Positions 23,883 to 34,991 are shown, counted from the first letter of the stretch. The stretch: 64,000 bases of DNA from Helicobacter kayseriensis (GCF_021300655.1 NZ_JAJTNB010000003.1:62001-126000); one strand, 5' to 3'. Notes: generated by a model from the letters alone, not told the origin. Program-made: numbers and translations.

Positions 23883-24989
23883 ATGTTGGTTCATATTTGT
23901 TGCAGTGTAGATAGTCATTACTTCTTGCAAGAGCTTCAAAAAGCTTATCCACAAGAAGAGTTGGTTGGATTTTTTTATAATCCCAATATTCACCCCAAAG
24001 CAGAGCACGATTTGAGGCTTTTGGATGTGAGGCGAAGTTGCGAAATGCTTGGCATAAGATTGCATGAGGGGAAATATGATGATCAAGAGTGGACATGTCA
24101 AGTCAGGGGACTTGAGGATGAGCCAGAAAAGGGAGAGAGATGCTCGGTTTGTTTTGATGTTCGGCTTTTGGAAACAGCAAAGTTGGCAAAGGATCTTGGA
24201 GTGAGAAGATTTACAACAACACTTCTTTCAAGTCCTATGAAAACACAACAGGTGCTTTTTGCTCAAGGAGATAAAATCGCCCAAGATTTTGGACTAGACT
24301 TTGTCAAAATTGATGTGCGAAGTGGTGGAGGAACGCAAAAACAAAATGAGCTAAGTAAGAAAGATAATCTTTATCGACAAAACTATTGTGGCTGTAAGTT
24401 TGCCTTAAAGCAGCAAAGAGAAAAACAAAATCGATTTCCTTTGGAGTTTATCACTCCTCTCAATCGTCAGATCATGCCAGGAAGCATTGAGCATCGCAAT
24501 ATGATTTTTTCAAAACGCAATCAATTTGAGGAGCAAGATCAGAGATATTTACTTACGCAGAAGACGCAGGTAGTTTGGCGATGCTTAAATGCTCGCTTAG
24601 AATGTTTTGCTCAAACATTGCCTTGTCATATCCTAGTCTCTTCATCTTCTAAAAAAAACATACGATTAGGGTCTTTGATTTGGGAGTGTCCAAAAGACTT
24701 GAGGCAAACTCTAAAACAGGGAAAGATTGGTTTTAGCAAAAGAGATGATTCGTTGTTTTTAGATCTCAAGGCCTTTAATGAGCTGACAGGAAAGAACTAT
24801 TCAAGTCTTGGAGAGCTATTGAAAAATCCAATGACATATGAGGAAGAGCTTGCATTGCGCGCTAAGGTTGCAGGACATTGCAGTGTATGTCCGATTGTTG
24901 TGATAGAGGATCAAAACTCCCAAGACTTGCGCTTAAATATCTTAAGCCTATTTCAGGAAGAAAAAGTCTTTGAGATTGTAGAACTATAG
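23883..24989 (+). CDS. queH: Epoxyqueuosine reductase QueH, with C-terminal extension
   Basis: QueH performs the last step of queuosine synthesis, reducing epoxyqueuosine in tRNA with an iron-sulfur cluster; it replaces the cobalamin enzyme QueG. The family cysteines are present: HICCSVDS at residues 4-11, GERCSVCFDVRL, and YRQNYCGCKFALKQQ. TTTLLSSPMKTQ is the conserved core segment. The core ends near residue 200, while the protein runs to 368 aa; the extra 160 residues carry one further Cys pair (AGHCSVCPIVVI) and are of unknown role, although a long form is typical for Helicobacter. Confidence 0.88.
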   Translation: MLVHICCSVDSHYFLQELQKAYPQEELVGFFYNPNIHPKAEHDLRLLDVRRSCEMLGIRLHEGKYDDQEWTCQVRGLEDEPEKGERCSVCFDVRLLETAKLAKDLGVRRFTTTLLSSPMKTQQVLFAQGDKIAQDFGLDFVKIDVRSGGGTQKQNELSKKDNLYRQNYCGCKFALKQQREKQNRFPLEFITPLNRQIMPGSIEHRNMIFSKRNQFEEQDQRYLLTQKTQVVWRCLNARLECFAQTLPCHILVSSSSKKNIRLGSLIWECPKDLRQTLKQGKIGFSKRDDSLFLDLKAFNELTGKNYSSLGELLKNPMTYEEELALRAKVAGHCSVCPIVVIEDQNSQDLRLNILSLFQEEKVFEIVEL

Positions 24990-24997
24990 AGTTTTGG

Positions 24998-25003
24998 TAG
25001 AAT
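24998..25003 (+). promoter_or_regulatory. Putative -10 element for fabZ
   Basis: TAGAAT in the context TTTTGGTAGAATAATTC lies 49 bases before the fabZ ATG. It would drive the fabZ-lpxA-clpX-mreB-mreC run. A second AT-rich box (TATATTATGG) follows and is an alternative. Confidence 0.45.
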
Positions 25004-25051
25004 AATTCGCTTTTATATTATGGTAGAGATTCTAAAATCAAAAGGTTTGAT

Positions 25052-25504
25052 ATGCTAGATGTGAATATGATTAAGAAAATTTTGCCTCATCGCTATCCGA
25101 TGTTGCTTGTAGATCGGGTGCTTGATCTTGAGGTTCATCAAAGGATTAGGGCATATAAAAATGTCACGATTAATGAGGAGGTTTTTTTGGGTCATTTTCC
25201 TCAAAAGCCAATCTATCCTGGAGTGATGATTGTAGAGGGAATGGCTCAAGCAGGTGGCATTCTTGCTTTTATGAGTATGTTTGGGGATGATTTTTCTTTG
25301 GCTGAGGGGAAAATTGTTTATTTTATGACAATTGATAGGGTGAAATTTAGAATCCCTGTTGTTCCTGGAGATCGCCTTGAATACAGAGTTGAGGTTATTA
25401 AGCAAAAAGGAGCCATTTGGCAATTGCAGGCTTATGCATATGTAGATGAAAAACTTGTTGCTGAAGCCGAGCTTAAGGCGATGGTCGCAGACGCGGAGGA
25501 CTAA
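25052..25504 (+). CDS. fabZ: 3-hydroxyacyl-ACP dehydratase FabZ
   Basis: FabZ removes water from 3-hydroxyacyl-ACP in each round of fatty-acid elongation. The 150-aa hot-dog protein has the catalytic His at residue 48 (GHFPQKPIYPGV) and Glu at 62 (VEGMAQAGG), with ILPHRYPMLLVDRV at the N-terminus. It directly precedes lpxA, so the same 3-hydroxyacyl-ACP pool is shared between fatty acid and lipid A synthesis, as in many proteobacteria. Confidence 0.96.
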   Translation: MLDVNMIKKILPHRYPMLLVDRVLDLEVHQRIRAYKNVTINEEVFLGHFPQKPIYPGVMIVEGMAQAGGILAFMSMFGDDFSLAEGKIVYFMTIDRVKFRIPVVPGDRLEYRVEVIKQKGAIWQLQAYAYVDEKLVAEAELKAMVADAED

Positions 25505-25505
25505 A

Positions 25506-26315
25506 ATGAAAATTTCTTCAAGTGCAAAAATCGCTAAAACTGCCGTGATTTCAGAGGGGGCCGTGATTGGTGAAAATGTTGAGATTGGAGATTTTTGCGT
25601 GATTGGTGAAAATGTTGAGATTGGAGAGGGAAGTATTATTTATAACCATGTCACGATCAAGGGATATACAAAAATTGGAAAGCATAACAAAATTTTTACA
25701 GGAGCAGCAGTAGGGGTTCCCCCACAAGATCTTAAATACTCTGGAGAAAAATCAGAGCTTATCATTGGGGATTTTAATTTGATTCGAGAATTTACAACCC
25801 TTAATCCTGGGACAGAAGGGGGAGGAGGAAAAACAATCATAGGAAATCATAATCTTTTGATGGCCTATGTTCATGTTGCGCATGATTGCTTGATTGGCAA
25901 TCATTGTATCTTGGCCAATAATGCAACTTTGGCTGGGCATATTGAGATGGGGGATTATGTCAATATTGGTGGATTGACACCTGTGCATCAGTTTGTCAAG
26001 ATTGGTGATGGCGCAATGATTGCGGGTGCATCTGCTCTCAGTCAAGATGCTCCACCTTATTGCATGCTTGAAGGGAATCGTGCAGTGATTCGTGGACTCA
26101 ATAAGCATAGGATGAGAAAATTATTTGATTCTGCTTTGATTGATGAAATCTCATCGCTTTATAGACGCTTGTTTTCTCGCACTGCTCCTCTTAAGGACTT
26201 GGCAAAAGAAGAGCTACAAAGATGTGCGCATCAGCCTACTTTGGCAAAAATTTGTCAATTTATTTTAGACTCAACACGAGGAATTCCACTCAAGAAAGGA
26301 AAAATCAGTGAATAA
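25506..26315 (+). CDS. lpxA: UDP-N-acetylglucosamine acyltransferase LpxA
   Basis: LpxA transfers a 3-hydroxyacyl chain to UDP-GlcNAc, the first step of lipid A synthesis. The protein is a left-handed beta-helix built from hexapeptide repeats ([20 protein letters not shown]). The catalytic histidine lies in [20 protein letters not shown]. The C-terminal helices start at [10 protein letters not shown]. The ATG at 25506, one base after the fabZ stop, has GGAGG upstream and gives 269 aa; longer frames reach back into fabZ without support. Confidence 0.95.
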   Translation: MKISSSAKIAKTAVISEGAVIGENVEIGDFCVIGENVEIGEGSIIYNHVTIKGYTKIGKHNKIFTGAAVGVPPQDLKYSGEKSELIIGDFNLIREFTTLNPGTEGGGGKTIIGNHNLLMAYVHVAHDCLIGNHCILANNATLAGHIEMGDYVNIGGLTPVHQFVKIGDGAMIAGASALSQDAPPYCMLEGNRAVIRGLNKHRMRKLFDSALIDEISSLYRRLFSRTAPLKDLAKEELQRCAHQPTLAKICQFILDSTRGIPLKKGKISE

Positions 26316-27615
26316 ACCCTCTATTTATCAGTGTAGTTTTTGCGGAAAATCATATCCACGCGAATCGATTATTTTAAGCGATGAGGAGATTTCGCATCAA
26401 GATGCATGTATTTGCGTAAGTTGTATTTCAGCGATCAATCAGATTCTAAATGCTCAAGCAGAGAGTTCAGAAACTCTTGAGGATTTTGGTGCATTGCCCA
26501 TTCCAAGTGAGATCAAAATGGCATTGGATGAATATGTGATTGGACAAGAAAATGCCAAAAAAGTTTTGAGTGTTGCAGTCTATAATCACTATAAGCGTAT
26601 CTGCCAAAATGATTATGAGGGGGATTATCAAGATGTTGAAGTAAGTAAGTCCAATATTTTGTTTATTGGTCCAACAGGAAGTGGAAAAACATTGATGGCA
26701 CAAACTCTAGCAAAAACCTTGGGGGTTCCAATCGCAATTTGTGATGCAACAAGTTTGACAGAGGCTGGATATGTGGGAGAAGACGTCGAAAATATCTTAA
26801 CGCGTTTGCTTCAAGCCTCAGATGGTGATGTTGAAAAGGCACAAAGGGGAATTGTGTTTATTGATGAGATTGATAAGATTTCAAGACTTTCTGAGAATCG
26901 ATCTATTACGCGAGATGTATCTGGAGAAGGTGTTCAACAAGCATTGCTTAAAATCATTGAGGGAAGTGTTGTAAATGTTCCTCCAAAGGGAGGCAGAAAA
27001 CATCCTCAACAAGAATTTATTCAAATTGATACTAGCAATATTTTGTTTTTGTGTGGAGGGGCATTTGATGGTTTAGAAGAAATCATTAAGCGTCGCAGAA
27101 GTGGCAAGACATTGGGGTTTAATCAAGAACACAAAGAGGAAGATGAAAATTTGCTTTCTGAGGTAGAGCCTGATGATTTGGTGAGCTATGGCTTGATTCC
27201 AGAGTTGATTGGTCGTTTGCCTGTGATTGCGACATTAGATGAGATTTCACAAGATGCAATGGTTCAAATTTTGTCTCGACCTAAGAATGCATTGATTAAG
27301 CAGTATCAAAAACTTTTTGATTTGGATGGGGTGAAGTTAAATTTCACAGATGGGGCATTGCAAGAGATTGCAAAACTTGCGCTTGAAAGAAAAACAGGTG
27401 CTAGAGGATTGAGAAACATTCTTGAAGAGGTTTTGAATCCTGTGATGTTTGAGTTGCCAGAAAATCATCAAAATATGGGGTATGTTGTCGGGCGTCACCA
27501 CGTAATTGAGGGAGGACTAAAACCTTGTCCTGTAGGTGAAATGAAAACATTATTTGAAACAATTTCTAAGCAAGAGGCTGAAGAAAAAACAAGGGATTTG
27601 AAGGAGAAAAGATGA
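26308..27615 (+). CDS. clpX: ClpXP protease unfoldase subunit ClpX
   Basis: ClpX unfolds tagged proteins and feeds them to ClpP. The N-terminal zinc finger (CSFCGKS and CVSCISAI) is intact; Walker A is GPTGSGKT, Walker B is [12 protein letters not shown], and [19 protein letters not shown] follows. The pore and ClpP-contact regions are present, with the ClpP-binding loop in [11 protein letters not shown]. The 435 aa are full length. The GTG start overlaps lpxA by 8 bases and the TGA overlaps mreB by 4. Confidence 0.96.
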   Translation: MNKPSIYQCSFCGKSYPRESIILSDEEISHQDACICVSCISAINQILNAQAESSETLEDFGALPIPSEIKMALDEYVIGQENAKKVLSVAVYNHYKRICQNDYEGDYQDVEVSKSNILFIGPTGSGKTLMAQTLAKTLGVPIAICDATSLTEAGYVGEDVENILTRLLQASDGDVEKAQRGIVFIDEIDKISRLSENRSITRDVSGEGVQQALLKIIEGSVVNVPPKGGRKHPQQEFIQIDTSNILFLCGGAFDGLEEIIKRRRSGKTLGFNQEHKEEDENLLSEVEPDDLVSYGLIPELIGRLPVIATLDEISQDAMVQILSRPKNALIKQYQKLFDLDGVKLNFTDGALQEIAKLALERKTGARGLRNILEEVLNPVMFELPENHQNMGYVVGRHHVIEGGLKPCPVGEMKTLFETISKQEAEEKTRDLKEKR

Positions 27616-28649
27616 TTTTAGATCGTTTTATAGGGATTTTTTCCCATGATATTGCTATAGATTTGGGGACTGCCAATACTGTTGTATCGGTGAGAGGGCA
27701 GGGTATTATTATTAATGAACCATCAATTATTGCTGTGCAAAACGATCGTTATGGAACTAGAGGGAAGTTGCTAGCTGTGGGAACAGATGCAAAAGACATG
27801 GTGGGCAAAACGCCAGGAAGCATTTATGCAATTCGTCCGATGAAAGATGGAGTGATTGCTGATTTTGATATGACAGAGAAGATGATTCGCTATTTTGTCG
27901 AAAAAGCCCATAAGCGTAAATCTCTTATGCGTCCAAGGATTATGGTATGTGTCCCTTATGGCTTAACTGGAGTGGAAAGAAAGGCTGTAAGAGAATCTGC
28001 AATGAGTGCGGGCGCAAGAGAGGTATTTTTGATCGAAGAGCCAATGGCTGCAGCTATTGGTGCAGGACTTCCCGTAAGAGATCCTAAGGGGAGTTTGGTA
28101 GTAGATATTGGAGGGGGGACAACAGAGATTGGAGTGATTTCTTTGGGCGGGCTTGTCATTGCAAAATCTTTGAGAGTAGCTGGAGATAAGCTAGATACGG
28201 CAATCGTAGAATATGTCAGAGCAAATTACAATCTCTATATTGGAGAAAGAACGGGAGAAGAAATCAAAATCGGAATTGGTGCAGCAATCTCATTGGATCA
28301 ACCACTTAAAATGCAGGTGAAGGGAAAGGATCAGGTGAGTGGATTGCTCAATACTATTGAGCTAACAAGTGAAGATGTAAGAGAGGCAATCAAATCTCAA
28401 CTCAAAGAAATTGGCAATGCACTCAAGAGTGTTTTGGAATCAATGCCACCAGATTTGGCTGGAGATATTGTAGAAAATGGAGTTGTTTTGACAGGAGGTG
28501 GAGCCTTGATTCGCGGACTTGATAAATATCTCTCAGATCTTGTTAAGCTTCCTGTTTTTGTTGCAGAAGAGCCTCTATTGTGCGTAGCCAAAGGAACAAG
28601 CAAGGCGATTGAAGAAATGGACCTTTTGGAGCAGTTGAGCTTTGAGTAG
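27612..28649 (+). CDS. mreB: Rod-shape actin homologue MreB
   Basis: MreB forms membrane-bound filaments that direct cell-wall synthesis. The actin-type phosphate motifs are [12 protein letters not shown] and [18 protein letters not shown], and the adenosine motif is [16 protein letters not shown]. The 345-aa length is standard. It overlaps clpX (ATGA) and is directly followed by mreC with no gap. No mreD or rodA lies next to it here, matching the H. pylori order. Confidence 0.97.
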   Translation: MILDRFIGIFSHDIAIDLGTANTVVSVRGQGIIINEPSIIAVQNDRYGTRGKLLAVGTDAKDMVGKTPGSIYAIRPMKDGVIADFDMTEKMIRYFVEKAHKRKSLMRPRIMVCVPYGLTGVERKAVRESAMSAGAREVFLIEEPMAAAIGAGLPVRDPKGSLVVDIGGGTTEIGVISLGGLVIAKSLRVAGDKLDTAIVEYVRANYNLYIGERTGEEIKIGIGAAISLDQPLKMQVKGKDQVSGLLNTIELTSEDVREAIKSQLKEIGNALKSVLESMPPDLAGDIVENGVVLTGGGALIRGLDKYLSDLVKLPVFVAEEPLLCVAKGTSKAIEEMDLLEQLSFE

Positions 28650-29417
28650 ATGAAATCTAAACCTTTATTCTTTTTTATTTTATTTTTAATAGGTCTGTTT
28701 GTTTTTTTTAAGCTTGATCATGTAATGCGTAACGGCGTGCTTGCCTTGAGCGATGGTATCAAAAATGGATTTTTTGATACTAAGGCGTGGATTGTGGATG
28801 TGTATCAATCTCATTTTGATCAAGCAGAAACGATTGCAAATCTTAAGGAGCAGTTGCAGAAACTTGAAGCACTGAAAATTGAAAAGCTAGAATTACAAGC
28901 CGAGCTAAATCAGCTTTTGGGGTTTTATAACCTTCCTCCTACTTCTATGACTCAAATTTTTCCAGTTCGCTCTATTTCTTATGTAGAAATGGGAAATTAT
29001 AATCGCGTATGGCTTTCGGATTTTGAAGCTCAAAGATCAGATAAGTTTTATGGACTGATTGTTGGTGGATATGTAGCAGGGATTGCGCGATTGGATCAGG
29101 GGCGTATGGTGGGTTATCTTAATGGGGATTCTCTATGCTCTTATGGGGTGTTTATTGGAGATTCTAGGGCGCTTGGAATCTTGCGTGGAGAGGAAAATCA
29201 TGCAGTCATCGATTATATCCCATTGGGAAGCAAGATCTCTGTTGGTGATGAGGTGATGACAAATGGGATGGATGGCATTTTCTTTGCAGATATCCCTCTG
29301 GGAAAAATAACAAAGATTATTGAAGAGGGCGGATATTTGAGCGCACAAATTAGTCTTTATGCAAAGGGTCATGGACTGGGATATATGTGGCTATTGGATA
29401 GGAGTGGAAAGAAGTGA
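28650..29417 (+). CDS. mreC: Rod-shape protein MreC
   Basis: MreC is a bitopic periplasmic scaffold that works with MreB and the elongation penicillin-binding proteins. It has an N-terminal membrane helix (residues 5-22), a coiled coil (ANLKEQLQKLEALKIEKLEL, about 63-88) and a beta-rich C-terminal domain with the typical VGDEVMTNGMDGIFFADIPLGKI. The ATG follows the mreB TAG without a spacer, so translation is probably coupled. Length 255 aa is within range. Confidence 0.92.
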   Translation: MKSKPLFFFILFLIGLFVFFKLDHVMRNGVLALSDGIKNGFFDTKAWIVDVYQSHFDQAETIANLKEQLQKLEALKIEKLELQAELNQLLGFYNLPPTSMTQIFPVRSISYVEMGNYNRVWLSDFEAQRSDKFYGLIVGGYVAGIARLDQGRMVGYLNGDSLCSYGVFIGDSRALGILRGEENHAVIDYIPLGSKISVGDEVMTNGMDGIFFADIPLGKITKIIEEGGYLSAQISLYAKGHGLGYMWLLDRSGKK

Positions 29418-31417
29418 TTAAGCAATTGCAAGAAGTTTTAGAAAAATGTCAATATAAGAGTGATTTGGATGTGTTTTTGAAGTCTTTGTTTTCCTATGAA
29501 ATACAGGATTTTGAAACCTTGTATCACAAAGATCACGAAGCATATTTAAATCTCGCAGCCACCTTGCGTGAAAAAATCCTTCATTTGGTTTTGCAAAAGG
29601 GGGATATTGGAGAGAGCTTTTATCTTATAAGTTATTTGATTTTTGCTCCTATTGAGATCGCACAAGAAGATGAGCGATTTGGGCCATTTATTCAAACTGC
29701 ACAAGAGCATTTTTTGCAAGAGGGCCTTGGGGAGGTTGAGAATCTTATGCTTTTGGAGCTTGAGGTTTTGAGTTTGATTCTAAGTGGAGGTGCTAAGGGG
29801 GCTATCAAGAAATATATTCAAGGAATTAGTCATCTGCAGATTCATTCTAGTTTGGTTGGAAAGGCAGCAGAGTTTATTCGCCAAGCTTTTCCAAAAATGG
29901 GCATTAGGATGGAGGATTTTTTAGATGCCGTTGGGGAAATTTTAAAGAGTGAATATTATTTTTCTTTGCCTCTAATGCGTGCTCGATCAATTTTAAATTG
30001 GCAATTGCATTGTTTTTGGAATGTTGCAAGCTTTTTCAATCATCGATCATGGCTTGAGCTTTATCCATTGTGGAAAGAGTTGTTTTATTTTTATCTTGGA
30101 TCTCCTCAAGAGGAATACCTAGATCATGCATTGTATATGCAGTTTTTTATCTATCATATGTGTGGCAATAGTTACTCATCTCAGGAAGAGTGGAGGACTT
30201 TTTGCCAAGAAATTGATCAGGTTGCTTGTAAGAGATATGAAGAATTTGGAAGCGCATATGGCCTTAAACAAGTCTCTTCTGCTCGAAAAGATAAAAAAGT
30301 AATTGGAATCTTAAGAGATCGCATTGTTGAAAATTCTCCATACAAGGTTGAATATAGCTTTTTAAAACAGTTGCTTTCCAATGAAAACTTTAAGGATCGC
30401 TATACAATCAAAATTTATCTGATGAGCTTGCTAGAAAAGAGTGAAAATTCTGAGAGTGCAATCGCTAGCTATGAAAAATTGGGTATTGAGATTGTTGATG
30501 TGGGAAAAGAGTGCAATCTTCAAGGATTTTATAATTCTCATTTACAAAAGGCATTGATGCTCCATAAAGCGATGCAAAAAGATGGCATTGATGTGCTGAT
30601 TAGTCCCAATAATGGGTATGGAATCAGTGATTTTCTTTTAAGTGTGCGAAGTGCGCCCAAACAGATCTTTTGGTCACATGGAAATTTTGTTTATGATATT
30701 CCTCATCTTGATCAAAAAATCACGCACATCTGCGGGAATTCTGTTTGGGTGATGCATGAGGGATATGATTTTGTGGGAGTTCCTGTTGTTATGGATCGTG
30801 AGTTTTATAACCCCTATGTCCCACAAGAGATGATTGCTAGATATCGCTCTCAATATCCGCAAGATGTAAGAATCTTAGGGACAATTGGAAGATTGACAAA
30901 GATTGATAGCTTGCCTTATTTGCAAATGATAGTTGATCTTATGGAGGAATTTCCAGATACGATTTATTTGGCTTGCGGAAGTGGCAATATCGAAGAGATA
31001 CAAAATAAATTAAGACAAATCTTAAATGATAAATACGAAGGATTTATGTCTAGATTTTACTTTTGTGGTTATGTCAATAGTGCCATTTATGGGCATATTA
31101 TTGACTTTTGGCTCGATAGTTTTCCAATGGAGCAAGGAGAGAGTCGCATTGAATATGTTGCAAAAGGCAATCTTTCTTTGGTGCTTGCAAAAAATCTGCA
31201 AGCTGTGCAAAAAGAATGGAAGACGATGGCAATAAGCAGGGAAGACTATAGAGAAAAAGCCTGCTATCTGCTTAGCTTGACGCAAGATGAGAAGCAGGCT
31301 TTGATTGATGAAGTCATGGGAGGACTTGAGCGTTATAACCAAAAAAGGGAAGAAATGGGGGTTGAGAGTTTTTTGGAGTGTTTGGGTGCAAAAGATTCTG
31401 ATCCTTACAGCATCTAA
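29414..31417 (+). CDS. Large GT-B-type glycosyltransferase-like protein
   Basis: A 667-aa cytoplasmic protein without signal or membrane segments. The first 290 residues are helical and of unknown fold. From about residue 300 the GT-B pattern appears: KVIGILRDRIVE, then GIDVLISPNNGYG, APKQIFWSHGNFVYDIPHLD, and in the C-terminal half ILGTIGRLTKID, TIYLACGSGNIEEI and FCGYVNSAIYGHIIDFWLDSFP. The last segments resemble the nucleotide-sugar pocket of GT4/GT41 enzymes, and the helical front recalls protein glycosyltransferases of the HMW1C type, but that comparison is from memory. The GTG overlaps the mreC stop by 4 bases, so it rides in the cell-shape operon. Confidence 0.55.
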   Translation: MIKQLQEVLEKCQYKSDLDVFLKSLFSYEIQDFETLYHKDHEAYLNLAATLREKILHLVLQKGDIGESFYLISYLIFAPIEIAQEDERFGPFIQTAQEHFLQEGLGEVENLMLLELEVLSLILSGGAKGAIKKYIQGISHLQIHSSLVGKAAEFIRQAFPKMGIRMEDFLDAVGEILKSEYYFSLPLMRARSILNWQLHCFWNVASFFNHRSWLELYPLWKELFYFYLGSPQEEYLDHALYMQFFIYHMCGNSYSSQEEWRTFCQEIDQVACKRYEEFGSAYGLKQVSSARKDKKVIGILRDRIVENSPYKVEYSFLKQLLSNENFKDRYTIKIYLMSLLEKSENSESAIASYEKLGIEIVDVGKECNLQGFYNSHLQKALMLHKAMQKDGIDVLISPNNGYGISDFLLSVRSAPKQIFWSHGNFVYDIPHLDQKITHICGNSVWVMHEGYDFVGVPVVMDREFYNPYVPQEMIARYRSQYPQDVRILGTIGRLTKIDSLPYLQMIVDLMEEFPDTIYLACGSGNIEEIQNKLRQILNDKYEGFMSRFYFCGYVNSAIYGHIIDFWLDSFPMEQGESRIEYVAKGNLSLVLAKNLQAVQKEWKTMAISREDYREKACYLLSLTQDEKQALIDEVMGGLERYNQKREEMGVESFLECLGAKDSDPYSI

Positions 31418-32516
31418 TCCAGCAAGCAATCCGCGACCTAGGCGCATGATTGAGAATCTAAGGGGAGATTTTGAACTTTTTGCGATGGGGATTGGAAGCG
31501 AAAAGATTGAAGGGGTGCAAACTTTTAGTTTTCCTAGCTATTTAAAGCGTCATTTTTGGCAAGAAGTGTGTTTGTATCGAGATGTTCTGTTTTCTAAATG
31601 GGAAAGATTGATTTGGACAAAAAATCGTCTTGAAATTGTTCCATTTCTTGAGAAATATGATTTTGATTTTATTATTTGTTTTGATCTTCCATTGCTTCCC
31701 ATTGCTTTGAAATATAAGAAAGGAGCAAAAATCATCTTTGATGCCCAAGAGTTTTTTCCTCTATGGTTTACATCCAATAAGCGTTGGAATCTGCTTTTTA
31801 AGAGATTTTATGAAAGCTTGTGCCGGATGTATTTGCCTCAGGCCGATTGTGTTTTGAGCGTATCTCCAAGTTTTGTTAAACGCTATGCCCAAGAATATCA
31901 AATCAACCCAGTTTATTATCCTTCATGGCCTTATTTTTATGATTTGCCTCCTTCTGAGGTGCGCTCAACAATCAAGATTCTCTATCATGGATCCCTTTCG
32001 CCCAATCGAAGTATTGAAAAAGTGATTGAGTTAAGTGATCTTTTGGAAAAACGCTTTGAGTTGCATTGTGTTTTTGTTGGAGGCGAAGAGAAGTATCGCA
32101 AGAAGATTGAAATGATGATTCAAAAAAGACAGCAAAAAGGCCAGAAAATCTTTTCTCACTCTCCTGTTGCATTTGAGGAGATTATCCCTTTTGGCAATGC
32201 TTTTGATATTGGTTTATATTTTATGCCTCCCAAGACTTACAATCTTTTGTGTACGATTCCTAATAAGGTTTTTGAATATATTGCTTCATCTTTGATGCTT
32301 GTAAGCACGCCCAATCCAGATGTTGCTGATATGATAGAGGAAAATGGAGTTGGAAAAATAGCTCAAGATTTTTCATTGCAAAAAATGGCTTATCTGATCA
32401 ATGCCCTCACACAAGAGGAAATTGAGCACTATAAAAATGCCTCTTATAGGGCTTCATCTGTTTTGAATAATGCAAACAATCAGCCAAAAATCTTAGACAT
32501 TATCCAAGATCTCTAA
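31386..32516 (+). CDS. GT4-type glycosyltransferase
   Basis: A 376-aa glycosyltransferase. The N-terminal KILILTASNPASNPRPRR is a donor-fold beta-strand and turn; KYKKGAKIIFDAQEFFPLWF is typical of GT4; the second domain starts STIKILYHGSLSPNRSIEKVIEL, and NKVFEYIASSLMLVSTPNPD is the E-x7-E-type nucleotide-sugar region. The GTG at 31386 is chosen because GGAG lies seven bases upstream and a longer frame reaches far into the previous gene. It overlaps that gene by 32 bases in another frame, so the two transferases are probably made together. Acceptor unknown; surface polysaccharide is likely. Confidence 0.75.
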   Translation: MQKILILTASNPASNPRPRRMIENLRGDFELFAMGIGSEKIEGVQTFSFPSYLKRHFWQEVCLYRDVLFSKWERLIWTKNRLEIVPFLEKYDFDFIICFDLPLLPIALKYKKGAKIIFDAQEFFPLWFTSNKRWNLLFKRFYESLCRMYLPQADCVLSVSPSFVKRYAQEYQINPVYYPSWPYFYDLPPSEVRSTIKILYHGSLSPNRSIEKVIELSDLLEKRFELHCVFVGGEEKYRKKIEMMIQKRQQKGQKIFSHSPVAFEEIIPFGNAFDIGLYFMPPKTYNLLCTIPNKVFEYIASSLMLVSTPNPDVADMIEENGVGKIAQDFSLQKMAYLINALTQEEIEHYKNASYRASSVLNNANNQPKILDIIQDL

Positions 32517-33324
32517 AGATCTTTTTTGATATCAAATATAAAACAAAGCCAAAAACGCTAACCAAGACGATACTAGCTCCGCTTGAGAGATTAAAAGCAA
32601 AGCTCATTAGGAGTCCCAAGAAACAAAAGACAAGATTTAAAAGACTTGAGAGGATGATCATACCTTTGAGTGTTTTGCTTAGGGATTGGGCGATAAAAGT
32701 TGGAATGCTAAGAAGTGCAATAATAAGAATTAGTCCAACCGCCTGCATACTAATAACAACACAAGAGGCAATCATTAAAACGATTAGATAAAAGATCTTG
32801 GTGCAGTGAATTCCTCGCGTTTTGGCAAAATCTTCATCATAGCTCAGAGCTTGAATCTGAGGGAAAAAGATGATAGTGATTCCCAAAATCATCAAAGACA
32901 GTCCAAAAATAAGCCAAAGGTTTGTGGTTGATAGGACTAAAATATTGCCAAAGAGATATCCAATCATATCAGCTTGATAGCCATTTGAAGCTTGCAAGAG
33001 GATGATTCCTAGAGCCATTCCAAAGGCCCAAATTGCACCAATAAAATTATCACTTGCGTGTTTATGGTGTTTGATAAGATAGGCCATCAAAAATGCGATT
33101 GCTAGCGAAAAACTCATCGCACTCACCAAAATTGGAAGGCCAAAATAAACCCCTATTCCAATCCCGCCATAAGCACTATGTGTAAGCCCTCCGGCAACAT
33201 AAGACAATCGATTGATAATGATAAGAGATCCTAAGATCCCGCACATAATGCTAAGAGGGAAGATTGCCAAAAGAGCATTGGTGATGAAAGGAATCTCAAG
33301 CAAAGAGAGATAGTATTCAAGCAT
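32500..33324 (-). CDS. znuB: Zinc/manganese ABC transporter permease (ZnuB-like)
   Basis: This is the permease of the ABC-3 family, 274 aa with about eight hydrophobic helices. LSYVAGGLTHSAYGGIGIGVYFGLP is the family signature after helix 2. The ATG at 33324 has AAAGGAAA upstream; a longer frame to 33462 lies entirely inside the ATPase gene. It ends with a convergent 17-base overlap with the GT4 gene. Together with the ATPase and the His-rich binding protein it makes a complete high-affinity zinc importer. Confidence 0.88.
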   Translation of the reverse strand: MLEYYLSLLEIPFITNALLAIFPLSIMCGILGSLIIINRLSYVAGGLTHSAYGGIGIGVYFGLPILVSAMSFSLAIAFLMAYLIKHHKHASDNFIGAIWAFGMALGIILLQASNGYQADMIGYLFGNILVLSTTNLWLIFGLSLMILGITIIFFPQIQALSYDEDFAKTRGIHCTKIFYLIVLMIASCVVISMQAVGLILIIALLSIPTFIAQSLSKTLKGMIILSSLLNLVFCFLGLLMSFAFNLSSGASIVLVSVFGFVLYLISKKIFRDLG

Positions 33325-34008
33325 CGCAATTTCCTTTGATGTGATGTTTGCACCCAAAAGCCCTGATGAGTTCTTGCTCTTGCTTTGGAATTGCAAAGCA
33401 AGTAAGGGTTGTTTGGAGGTGAGCGATGTGTGTTGCATGCGAGAGCAAAAGCTCAAGATCATGACATACAGTGATGATTCCTTTTCCTTGTGAGTGGAGT
33501 TTGGACAAAAGGGAAAAAATCTCTAGAGTAGAATGTGTGTCAATGTGCGCTGTAGGCTCATCAAGAATGAGGATTTGAGAATCTGCACACAATGCGCGCG
33601 CAATGAGAGTTTTTTGCTTTTGTCCGCCACTAAGGGAATTGAAATTTTTGTGGGCTAGATGAGCGATATGAAGCTCTTCTAAGATTTTCAGCACTTGCTT
33701 TTTGTCTTGTGAGGTATAAAAGCCAAATGGGCGCGTGCGACCCATCAAAACAAGATCAAAAACACAAATAGGGAAGTGGGGATTGTTGGCAATGTGCTGT
33801 GGGACATAGCCAATCTTAGAAATGGGAAGATCGCGAGAGATTGCATCTGAAGGGTCATCTAATAACCCCAAAATAAGCTTTAGAAGCGTTGATTTTCCTC
33901 CACCATTGTTGCCAATGATTCCTAAAAATTGGGAGCAATCATATTGGAGAGAAATATTTGAAAGCACAGTTTGGTTGGCGTAGGTGAAGTTTAAACCATT
34001 GATTTGAA

Positions 34009-34012
<4 letters not shown>
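33317..34012 (-). CDS. znuC: Zinc ABC transporter ATP-binding protein (ZnuC-like)
   Basis: The ATPase subunit is 231 aa. Walker A is GNNGGGKST, the signature is LSGGQKQKTLIARAL, Walker B is ILILDEPTAHID, and the switch histidine is in ITVCHDLELLL. The tail ends with CKHHIKGNC, a His/Cys cluster also seen in ZnuC of other bacteria and possibly metal-responsive. It overlaps znuA by 4 bases and znuB by 8. Confidence 0.9.
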
Positions 34013-34932
<920 letters not shown>

Positions 34933-34976
34933 GAGATATCCTATGGCGTTGTAAGTTAAGCCAGAATTGTATCAAA

Positions 34977-34991
34977 TGCAACTGAGTTGCA
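34977..34991. promoter_or_regulatory. 15-bp palindrome between znuA and a Fur-family gene; candidate Zur operator
   Basis: TGCAACTGAGTTGCA is a perfect 7-1-7 palindrome lying midway in the 115-base divergent gap. It is the only strong symmetric site there and is the right size for a Fur-superfamily dimer. An AT-rich box (GATAAAATAAAAAT) for the regulator gene follows at about 35017. Regulation of znuACB by the neighbouring gene product is inferred from position and family. Confidence 0.55.
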
